From the NCBI GenBank assembly GCA_026770585.1, contig MU646305.1, positions 940,678 through 951,852 on the forward strand: a stretch of DNA of 11,175 bases, in the 5' to 3' direction. A model generated the notes under the pieces. It was given only the letters and a program-made list of their open reading frames with translations, did no database searches and had not been told where the DNA came from. This document shows positions 6,311-11,175 of this stretch, piece by piece. The position numbers and the translations under genes are program-made. The DNA comes from Baffinella frigidus (Eukaryota > Cryptophyceae > Cryptomonadales > Baffinellaceae). The first letter of the stretch is position 1. Every line of letters begins with the position of its first letter.

Positions 6311-9300
6311 ATGGAGGACCATGCGCTCCCTCTCCTCGAAAACGAGGGTGACATCTCGAACGGCAGCTTCGACGAGCCCTCTCCAGCCAATGCCAACGCG
6401 CGGCTCGAGGAAGGGGGCAAAAGGCGTGGCCACTCGCCGGAAGGGTCGCGTGACTTTTCGCGCGCGGACACGGAGTTGGTGCTAACCCTGCAGAATTCTT
6501 CACCTCTGGAACCCTGCAACCGCAACCCGAAGCCCTAAACCCCGACCGTATCCTCTCATCCCTGACCCCTGAACACCTGAACACCTGCACACCTGAATGA
6601 ACACCTGAACACCTAAACACCTAAACACCTAAACCCTAAACCAGCGGCGCACCCGCCTTGCTTTCGCCAGCCAGAACACTCGACAAACCACCCACCCTGG
6701 AGTCAAGTTGGGGGCAAATCTGAAGTCAATCTCCCACAACTGCACTCGGATTCCGAGTGCATTTGTATGGGAGTTGACTTACGAAACCATTGATTTGCCT
6801 AGAAGTTGCCTCCAGGGTGGTTGACTCGTGAGTGCTGGTCAGAAGCTCCTGCGGATGCAGGGGTAACTCGAAATTCAGGACACTCACCGCCCCTAGCCAC
6901 CATCCCTCCGAGGTTGCTCAAATAGTGGTCTGGAACATTTTCTATTCACCTTGCACAGACCCCAGATCTGGGGTCTCTGCGACTTGAGTTGACACTTTTT
7001 GTACCAAAAATCAACGTTTGAAAAATAGTTCCAAAGCACTACTTGAGCAACCTCGGAGGGCTCGTGGAGGGGCCTAGGGTGCTCCTGTGCTCCTAGCGGC
7101 TGTGCGTTTGCGCCATTGAATCTAGCCTCGCCCTGGTATGAATTTAGAGTGAATCCACTATCTCAGACGTATAGCCACTAGGCGCCGCCCTGCGGGAGCA
7201 CCCTCGCGTAGTGACGTGAAATAAATTTGGGTGGTAATATTACCGATTTATTAATAACTAACCGAGGCGTGTCCTTGTTTTCGAGTAACCCCTGCACCAC
7301 CTCCGCGGAATGCTCGCTCTGTCTGAGTCGGGTTGACTGGTCGTTTTCACTCCAAACGTTGACGGATTCGCACCCAAAACCCCGGGGAATTGACTTCCGG
7401 TCTCGTCAAATTGACGAGACCAAATCGTGTGAGTCAGAGCTGGGAATGCTCGGGATGGGAAAGACAACTGCTAGCTCTGCCCCAGTTGTATCCTGGCTCG
7501 TCCTTCAGAAAAAAAAAAGAGAGCAGAATTCCAGTACAAAAAGGCAAATCAAGAGCAGAAATCCAGTACAAGAGGGCGAATCGAAAGCCTGTAGGACGAG
7601 CCAGAATAAATCTCAGGCAGAGGTGGAACGCCTCCCCACAGGACCTCGCAGGTTCCTAGGGCTCTCCACTCGAGGCTGACAGCGGCCTTTGTTTGCAGTC
7701 GGGGTGCGGGGGGGTACACCCGGCGTGGACGGCTCGGACAGACACATCACCCCCCCCCCCCCCCTCGACACCGAATAACGGTCTCTATCTGTACATCGGG
7801 CAGGACACCCACATGGTGGAAGAAGGCGGCCCTGCTCAGACACAGCCTCGGTGGGGGTGCACACATGGCGTCACGCCGTGTTGGTGCTGACAAACGTCTT
7901 TCTCTGTACACGGGGCAGGACTCTGGTAACCGTCTCTCCCGCCCCGCCCCTCTCCGCAGGACAACCACATGGTGGAGGAAGCGGCGCCCGGGGGCAGCTC
8001 CGCGCGGCGCGCCGTCGCAGTGTGCTTCATCGCGCTCGCGATCGCCATCTGGGTCACCGAGATGGAGGTGCGTCTCGCCAAATCCCTGGGTGTTGTAGCG
8101 GAGAGAGAGAGAGAGAGAGAGAGAGCTGGTGGAGGGGGGGGGGGGAGAGAGAAGGGAGAGAGAGAGAGAGGAGAGAGAGGGAGACAGGAGAGAGAGGGAG
8201 AGAGGAGGGCGGCAGGGGAAGAGGTGGGCTAGCTCTACGAAGTTGCCTGTGAGATATCTCACAGATTTGTGGGGAAATGATCACGTTTCCGTACGGATGT
8301 CCGTACGGAAACGTGATCAAATGCTGACTTTTGGCGTGTTTCCTGGGCAATAATCCAACAATTAACTTATGAATCTGTTCGCATGGATAGCCTCGCGTGG
8401 GTAGCTCTACGAAGTTGCCTGTGAGATATCTCAGTGTTCGGTCTCCAGGATACGGGCCCGTGCGTGCACCCCTCAACAGTGACGTCACCGTCCCGCCACC
8501 AGCCCAGCCCTCCCAAGTGGCTCAAATAGTGCGCCGGAAGGTCTTCGATTTTACCGTGGATCGGGGTCACTGACCCCGATCCAAGGTAAATCGAAAATGT
8601 GCCCCAGAGCACTATGTGAGCTACCTCCCAGGGCTAGTGGCGTGCGTGCACGCCTCGACTATCTGCCTGACTCGCCCCGTTCCCGCCCCATACTCGGTGC
8701 TATCGGAGACACCCTGCGTGCTCCACACAGGGACACACAGTGGGCTTCGAACGAAGTTTCGACCCAAATCCGGTCGAAATGTCGCTTGATAACATGTGTG
8801 TGTTCCGAGCAATTCTGACTTAGTGCCACGAAAACCAATGCACCGATATGCGATGTCCTGCACGATCACGCCGCATCGTCCATCGCGTCCGTGCCTCTTT
8901 CCTCAGGTTAATTAAACGTAAAACTTTTTTTGGTTAATTAAACCTAAAACGTTAATTAAACCTAAAAAGGTTAATTAAACCTAAAAAAACTTTTTTAAAA
9001 AACGTTTTTTTGCTTAAGGTCACACACGACCTGGTTGGGAGCGGGCAAGGACAATACACCAACCCTAACCCATAACACATAAACCCTAAAACTGAACACC
9101 CTCACTCATCAACCCTCTTCTTCGTCTTCTGCTTTATTAGCCTGCGAGCCTTTTGAAACGTGCCCAAGTTACCTCCAGGCCACGCACGACCTGGTCAGGA
9201 GCGGGCCGGGACAGAGTACAACAACCCTAAACTCCAATTCCTAAACCCCAACCCCTATCCCTTATGTGCCTGGGTCATCCTGAGATGACAAAAGGCTCAA

Positions 9301-10153
9301 ATGTCAACTTTGGCATTTTCTAATTAGGCCGCCTCTTAATGGAAAATTATGAAAAAAACACCAGCTTGTCAGGCTCGCTAAGCTGAACAAATTGAGTAAT
9401 TGGTGCTCAACGACCTGAGAAATTCCTGATTTATGAGACCCGGAAAACCGTCCTCCGCTAAATTGGAATCCCTACACCTGATTCCTGCTAAAAAAAATGA
9501 TCACGTACCTTTTTCGGCAGATAAGGGATACTCAAAAACGCTCAACCCTAAACCCTAAAAATATAGATACACAATGTGGACAGTACCAGAACCCTAAAAC
9601 CAGGGATCCCTGAAATCCTCGCCTCTTTTTTCAGGTGACGCACGACCTGGTCGGGAGCGGGGCGGTGCAGTACAACAACCCCCCATCCTCAACCCTGACA
9701 CCCTCAACCCTGACACCCTCAACCCTGACACCCTCAACCCTGAACCAGGGAATACATGGTGGCCATGCTGTTTCCCTCCACAAATTTGATGGTCAATTTG
9801 ATGGTCAAATCAGGTGACACACGACCTGGTCGTGAGCGGGGCAGGGCAGTACAACAACCATAAACTCCAATTCCTAAACCCCCAGCCCTATACTCAAAAC
9901 GCTCAACCCTAAACCCTAAAAATAACCCGAAACCCTAAAAATATAGACCCTAAACCCTAAAAATATAGGGGCAGTACCAGAACCCTAAAACCAGGGATCC
10001 CTGAAATCCTTGCCTCTTTTTCAGGTGACGCACGACCTGGTCGGGAGCGGGCCGGGGCAGTACAACAACCCCTACGCGCTCGTCTGGGTCGCGCACAACA
10101 TCTCGATGGTTATCGGCTTTACCTTCGGAGGACTTCTTGCGTGCTTCGCAAAG
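6311..10153 (+). CDS. Putative DMT-superfamily (SLC35F/EamA-like) transporter, N-terminal exons
   Basis: Three exons join in phase 0. Exon 1 (6311-6478) has an in-frame TAG twelve codons upstream of its ATG and encodes a hydrophilic N-terminus beginning MEDHALPLLENEGD, with an acidic dileucine-like signal. Exon 2 (7960-8067), after CTCCGCAG, encodes DNHMVEEAAP and then a membrane helix, AVAVCFIALAIAIWVTEME. Exon 3 (10025-10153), after TTTTTCAG, encodes VTHDLVGSGPGQYNNPYALV and a second helix, AHNISMVIGFTFGGLLACF, ending at a GT donor. The order IWV, then a polar stretch, then YNNPY before helix 2, resembles the first two helices of SLC35F-type transporters of the drug/metabolite transporter superfamily; that match is from memory. 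The 135 residues are only the start of a ~10-helix family, so later exons lie beyond the window or are lost. Introns are 1,481 and 1,871-1,957 bp, depending on the acceptor used, and are packed with repeats and exon fragments. It may instead be another membrane protein, or decaying. Substrate unknown. Confidence 0.5.
6515..6645. repeat. C-rich telomere-like variant repeats in intron 1
   Basis: AACCCGAAGCCCTAAACCCC is followed by GACCCCTGAACACCTGAACACC units and then CCTAAACACCTAAACCCTAAA. These are degenerate CCCTAAA-type repeats with 9-bp (CTGAACACC) subrepeats. Orientation is C-rich on the plus strand, the same as in the 9-10 kb region. Confidence 0.8.
6667..6841. mobile_element. Nested-palindrome element in intron 1
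   Basis: The outer arms CCAGCCAGAACACTCGACAA and ACCACCCACCCTGGAG pair with CTCCAGGGTGGT and GACTCGTGAGTGCTGG. A middle layer pairs GTCAATCTCCCA with TGGGAGTTGAC. The centre at 6741-6761 is the palindrome TGCACTCGG-A-TTCCGAGTGCA type with almost no loop. No transposase. It has the layered organisation of F1-F3 but different sequence. Confidence 0.75.
6891..7078. mobile_element. Nested-palindrome element F2 in intron 1
   Basis: The outer arms extend about 35 bp: CCCTCCGAGGTTGCTC and AAATAGTG at left against CACTACTTGAGCAACCTCGG and AGGG at right, continuing outward through CCCCTAG and CTAGG. The inner hairpin at 6953-6980 is GCACAGACCCC-AGATCT-GGGGTCTCTGC. It shares ATTCACC and CAGATC with F1 at 4960-5009. 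The outer GCTCAAATAGTG is shared with F3 at 8520. Confidence 0.8.
7079..7467. other. Intron 1 stretch with a perfect 23-bp hairpin
   Basis: No exon is supported. At 7399-7421 GGTCTCGTCAA and TTGACGAGACC flank a single A, directly after GGGGAATTGACTTCC, which resembles the segment at 1823. Words such as GGAATGCTCG appear at about 7306 and 7442. An open frame spanning this region has no domain. Confidence 0.5.
7468..7630. mobile_element. Foldback, GGCTCGTCCT family, copy 2, with internal 32-bp tandem repeat
   Basis: TCCTGGCTCGTCCTTCAG at 7491 pairs with CTGTAGGACGAGCCAGAATA at 7589, and outer AGCTCTGCC pairs loosely with CAGAGGT. The right tail matches copy 1 at 3049-3112. The loop holds two tandem 32-bp units starting GAGCAGAATTCCAGTACAA and GAGCAGAAATCCAGTACAA. 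Noncoding, in intron 1. Confidence 0.75.
7750..7764. repeat. Poly-C tract
   Basis: Fifteen consecutive C. Tracts like this often carry length errors in assembly, and this one breaks open frames across it. Confidence 0.95.
7804..7836 (+). pseudogene. Degraded copy of transporter exon 2 start
   Basis: CAG followed by GACACCCACATGGTGGAAGA matches the CAG plus GACAACCACATGGTGGAGGA start of exon 2 at 7960. The reading would be DTHMVEEGG against DNHMVEEAA. Similarity fades after about 33 bp and no helix follows. The upstream context CTGTACATCGGGCAGGAC is echoed by CTGTACACGGGGCAGGAC at 7904, showing a ~115-155-bp local duplication. It keeps an AG acceptor and could act as a decoy splice site. Confidence 0.65.
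8099..8222 (+). repeat. Purine-rich (GA)n/(GGGA)n tract
   Basis: Starts 32 bp after exon 2 in intron 2. It is (GA)n, then a G10 run, then GAGAGGGA mixtures, almost all purine for about 120 bp. Such mirror-symmetric purine tracts can form triplex DNA. Peptides rich in E/R or S/L read through it are artefacts. Confidence 0.95.
8230..8433. repeat. 32-bp direct repeats flanking a perfect hairpin
   Basis: TAGCTCTACGAAGTTGCCTG and the following TGAGATATCTCA are identical at 8230-8261 and 8402-8433. Between them, 8278-8319 is a perfect hairpin with 20-bp arms, TGATCACGTTTCCGTACGGA, and a 2-base loop. Each repeat also contains the palindrome GAGATATCTC. The arrangement resembles an insertion flanked by long duplications, or a recombination product. 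It lies in intron 2. Confidence 0.85.
8494..8640. mobile_element. Nested-palindrome element F3 in intron 2
   Basis: The outer arms, CCACCAGCCC, then CCCTCCCAAGTGGCTC and AAATAGTGC, pair with GCACTATGTGAGCTACCTCC and CAGGGCTAGTGG. The inner hairpin at 8546-8593 joins CGATTTTACCGTGGATCGGG to its inverse with a 1-base loop at TCACTGA. The outer arms match F2, but the inner palindrome differs. Near-identical 19-bp blocks, CGTGCGTGCAC(C/G)CCTC(A/G)AC, lie just outside at 8459-8477 and 8641-8659. Confidence 0.8.
8660..8905. other. Intron 2 stretch, nothing recognised
   Basis: Only short motifs are visible here, such as CTTCGAACGAAG-like symmetry near 8745-8757 and repeated CGCATCGTCCATCGCG-like words near 8870. 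No exon or RNA gene is supported. Confidence 0.4.
8906..9011. repeat. TTAATTAA tandem repeat and poly-T/A tract
   Basis: Four units of GGTTAATTAAACCTAAAA type, 18-27 bp apart, are followed by AACTTTTTTAAAAAACGTTT. The unit is itself nearly palindromic and contains a CCTAAA telomere-like word. It immediately precedes the first exon 3 fragment. Confidence 0.85.
9019..9064 (+). pseudogene. Exon 3 5'-half copy 1
   Basis: After AAG, it reads GTCACACACGACCTGGTTGG and onward, translating VTHDLVGSGQGQYTNPNP then stop. It matches VTHDLVGSGPGQYNNP of exon 3 at 10025, in frame, then runs into CCCTAACCCATAACAC. It is the most diverged of the copies yet has no frameshift. Confidence 0.8.
9167..9255 (+). 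pseudogene. Exon 3 5'-half copy 2 with intron and telomere-like flanks
   Basis: AGTTACCTCCAG is followed from 9179 by GCCACGCACGACCTGGTC and GGGCCGGGACAGAGTACAAC. A two-base insertion before TACAAC breaks the exon frame. The copy ends at CAACCCTAAACTCC. The whole 89-bp block is present inverted at 10942-11027. Confidence 0.85.
9256..9540. other. Intron 2 stretch, nothing recognised
   Basis: AT-richer spacer between exon 3 copies 2 and 3. The GATGACAAAAGGC and GGAAAATTATG blocks show no match elsewhere in the window that I can see. No gene or RNA supported. Confidence 0.4.
9576..9683 (+). pseudogene. Exon 3 copy 3 with duplicated 3' intron end
   Basis: GGACAGTACCAGAACCCTAA and AACCAGGGATCCCTGAAATCC duplicate 9966-10014 almost exactly. 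They lead through a polypyrimidine tract and CAG into GTGACGCACGACCTGGTCGG at 9635. The frame reads VTHDLVGSGAVQYNN and then enters the minisatellite. The splice acceptor is intact and matches that of the full exon, so this copy could be spliced in place of exon 3, adding STLTP repeats and a stop. Confidence 0.85.
9686..9743 (+). repeat. 15-bp minisatellite ACACCCTCAACCCTG
   Basis: About four tandem units follow directly on the broken end of exon 3 copy 3. Translation in the exon frame gives TPSTL repeats. The unit is a telomere-like variant (CAACCCTG). Confidence 0.9.
9814..9859 (+). pseudogene. Exon 3 5'-half copy 4
   Basis: CAG is followed by GTGACACACGACCTGGTCGT and GGCAGGGCAGTACAACAACC, translating VTHDLVVSGAGQYNN. 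The copy then enters ATAAACTCCAATTCCTAAAC. That downstream block is shared with copy 2 at 9226-9245, so copies 2 and 4 derive from one broken ancestor. The polypyrimidine tract before the AG is missing; the upstream sequence is AATTTGATGGTC repeats. Confidence 0.85.
9898..10024 (+). repeat. CCCTAAA-rich end of intron 2
   Basis: Three or more AACCCTAAAAATATAG units precede the AACCAGGGATCCCTGAAATCC block and the TTTTTCAG acceptor of exon 3. AGGGATCCCT is a palindrome. The same layout at 9541-9634 shows that the intron end and exon start were duplicated as one piece. Confidence 0.8.
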
Positions 10154-10353
10154 GTGCCGCTTAGCAGCCACCGTGGGCTTCACGGATACAGTTTATCTAA
10201 GCTATTTGTAATAGAATCCTGTCCATTCGCACTGGATGCTAACCGCATTTCCCCCGGATATCCGGGGAGGAAGGAACTCGGCCGCTGATAAGTGGTCTCC
10301 CCCCCTTGCTTTGCGTCTTCTTGATTACTCATAACGGGCCTAAAATGGAGCTC
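10085..10353 (+). repeat. Tandem unit 1: exon 3 3' half plus downstream intron
   Basis: Starts at TGGGTCGCGCACAACAT inside exon 3 and runs to AACGGGCCTAAAATGGAGCTC. Units 2 and 3 begin at 10537 and 10831. Shared downstream marks are TATCCGGGGAGG, CGTCTTCTTGAT and AACGGGCCT. Unit 1 is the only one with an uninterrupted exon frame. Confidence 0.75.
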
Positions 10354-10533
10354 AACTTAATAGGTTAACGTCCTGAAAACCGGGTAGTTAGGCCTGCGGT
10401 ATTGCCTACGGTAGGTCGTAAGACTCCTAGGACCTAATGTTTCGTAGGAACCCACCCTAGGCCCCTACGGCCTACCGTAGGCAATACCGCAGGCTTAGCT
10501 ACTCGGTTTTCAGGACGTTGCCCTAAGAAACTC
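10354..10533. mobile_element. 180-bp foldback inserted in the tandem array
   Basis: AACGTCCTGAAAACCGGGTA and TTGCCTACGGTAGG at left pair with CCTACCGTAGGCAATACCGC and ACTCGGTTTTCAGGACGTT at right. In unit 3 the sequence GGAGCTCGTATGGGTCGC is continuous, while here GGAGCTC and CTCGGGTGGGTCGC are 180 bp apart. That empty-site comparison fixes the insertion and suggests a short CTC or AGCTC/AACTC duplication. The interior shares CGTAGGAACCC and CCTACCGTAGGC with 667-746. Confidence 0.85.
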
Positions 10534-10608
10534 GGGTGGGTCGCGCGCACAACATTTCGATGCTCCTTGTCTTTTCCTTCGGAGGCCTCCTCCCGTGCTT
10601 CGCAAAGG
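10531..10608 (+). pseudogene. Exon 3 3'-half copy B
   Basis: TGGGTCGCGCGCACAACATT matches exon 3 but has a two-base GC insertion that shifts the frame. Beyond it, ISMLLVFSFGGLLPCFAK parallels ISMVIGFTFGGLLACFAK, and the GT donor after GCAAAG is kept. The downstream part contains a 23-bp tandem repeat, ACTATTGG(A/G)TTCTTGCC, at 10653-10698. Confidence 0.8.
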
Positions 10609-10799
10609 TCCTCCCCCCGCTCGGAACACTACCAGGAACCATGCTTAAGGTAACTATTGGATTCTTGCCCGAGAAACTATTGGGTTCTTGCCCGAGAAAC
10701 ACGCCCACAGTCAGCAATTTTGTCACGCCCCTCTCTGGATTTCCGGGGAGGGACGTGCACCGTAGACTACCGAGCGGTGTGTTCTCGTCTTCTTGATCA

Positions 10800-10901
10800 C
10801 TCGCAGAACGGGCCTCAAATGGAGCTCGTATGGGTCGCGCGCACAACATTTCGATGGTTATCGGATTTGCCTTCGGAGGGCTTCTCGCGTGCGTAGCAAA
10901 G
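10800..10901 (+). pseudogene. Exon 3 3'-half copy C with its own acceptor
   Basis: After ACTCGCAG at 10806, AACGGGCCTCAAATGGAGCT leads into CGTATGGGTCGCGCGC, giving NGPQMELVWVA in frame with the exon pattern GPGQYNNPYALVWVA. It then shows the same two-base GC insertion as copy B. The end, GCGTAGCAAAG, is followed by ATATAT, so the GT donor is lost. The NGPQMELV start suggests units B and C preserve part of a paralogous exon. Confidence 0.7.
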
Positions 10902-10941
10902 ATATATCCCCCCCCATTCCACGCGTCCACGCGAGGCTCGT

Positions 10942-11027
10942 GGGGTTGGTGTTTAGGAATGGGAGTTTAGGGATGTACTCTGTCCCGGCCCGCTCCCGAC
11001 CAGGTCGTCTGTGGCCTGGAGGTAACT
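10942..11027 (-). pseudogene. Inverted copy of exon 3 5'-half copy 2
   Basis: The reverse complement reads AGTTACCTCCAGGCCACAGA, then CGACCTGGTCGGGAGCGGGC and CCTAAACTCCCATTCCTAAA. This matches 9167-9255 including its telomere-like tail. The two blocks form a spaced inverted repeat about 1.7 kb apart around the full exon. Confidence 0.85.
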
Positions 11028-11109
11028 TTCAGCGCATCACATGGCGGCCGTGATGGTGTTAATTCATGCTGCGCGCTTACAAACTGCGGGGCAGGCGCCG
11101 GGAGGTTAA

Positions 11110-11175
11110 GGGTGTAGGGCCCCTACACCCTAACCCTCAACCCCCAACCCCCAAAAACCCAAACCCCAAACCCCA
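11110..11175. repeat. C-rich telomere-like tract, right end, with a 21-bp palindromic junction
   Basis: G-rich GGGTGTAGGG meets C-rich CCCTACACCC around a single C at 11120. The sequence then continues as ACCCTCAACCCCCAACCCCC and CCCAAACCCC units. It matches the left end of the window in inverted orientation. A chromosome right end would be G-rich on this strand, so this is not a native cap. Confidence 0.85.

Noticed and set aside
5972-6620. Three overlapping minus-strand open frames of 150-190 codons opposite transporter exon 1
   Set aside because: They are antisense shadows in a GC-rich region, rich in R/S/P, with one running into the telomere-like CACCTGAA repeats (FRCSGV peptides).
7747-8488. 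Serine/leucine-rich and glutamate/arginine-rich peptides across the GA tract
   Set aside because: They are direct translations of a simple purine repeat.
8480-8489. GTGACGTCAC as a CRE-like transcription-factor site
   Set aside because: A 10-bp palindrome by chance is likely in a region this rich in palindromes, and it lies inside an intron next to element F3.
9635-9817. Small gene encoding STLTP repeats
   Set aside because: It is the broken exon 3 copy reading into a 15-bp minisatellite; at most a cryptic exon.
1-11175. CRISPR array, integron, prophage or plasmid system
   Set aside because: Repeats are palindromic or satellite-like with no regular spacer pattern; no prokaryotic genes or ribosome-binding sites are present.
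1-11175. tRNA, rRNA or other structured RNA genes
   Set aside because: Many hairpins exist but none shows cloverleaf or box A/B features, and hairpins are explained by foldback elements.

Overview
This window is eukaryotic nuclear DNA. There are no bacterial-style gene runs. Two small-exon genes with GT-AG introns can be pieced together, and repeats fill almost everything else. Telomere-like tracts of the TTTAGGG/CCCTAAA type occur at both ends and in several introns. That repeat type, the GC-rich exons and the repeat load would fit an alga, for example a repeat-rich prasinophyte green alga, or another protist. The taxon is an inference and is not proven.

Layout. Positions 1-175 are a degenerate G-rich telomere-like tract. 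Positions 176-5060 hold no gene I can support. They are a mosaic of foldback (inverted-repeat) elements, direct repeats of 130-260 bp, a 7-copy GAGACCGAGCG motif, a NotI-site-bearing repeat family, three copies of a MITE with TGTGTAGTAAT ends, and an AT microsatellite. From 5706 down to 5127 on the minus strand lie two exons of an ankyrin-repeat protein. From 6311 on the plus strand starts a second, divergent gene. Its three exons (6311-6478, 7960-8067, 10025-10153) join in phase 0 and read like the N-terminus and first two membrane helices of a drug/metabolite-transporter (SLC35F/EamA-like) protein. The 604 bp between the two starts is a GC-rich divergent promoter candidate carrying nested palindromes. 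The window ends in a C-rich telomere-like tract (11110-11175), so both tracts point inward rather than capping a chromosome.

The most unusual feature is the fate of the transporter's third coding exon. Its 5' half occurs four more times upstream (9019, 9179, 9635, 9814) and once inverted (10976-11014). The direct copies all stop within a few bases of the same point, after the codons for QYNN, and run into CCCTAAA-like or CCCTGACA repeats. Its 3' half occurs twice more downstream (10531-10608, 10825-10901) as part of a three-unit tandem array; one junction of that array has been split by a 180-bp foldback element. A degraded copy of exon 2 also lies just upstream of exon 2. The introns and flanks of both genes carry related nested-palindrome elements (4915-5060, 6891-7078, 8494-8640). 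These share outer arms while their inner palindromes partly differ.

Both genes are incomplete here: the ankyrin gene lacks its 3' exons and the transporter lacks everything after its second helix. Exon calls rest on reading frame, splice-site dinucleotides and matching phase only. No transcript evidence or database search was available.
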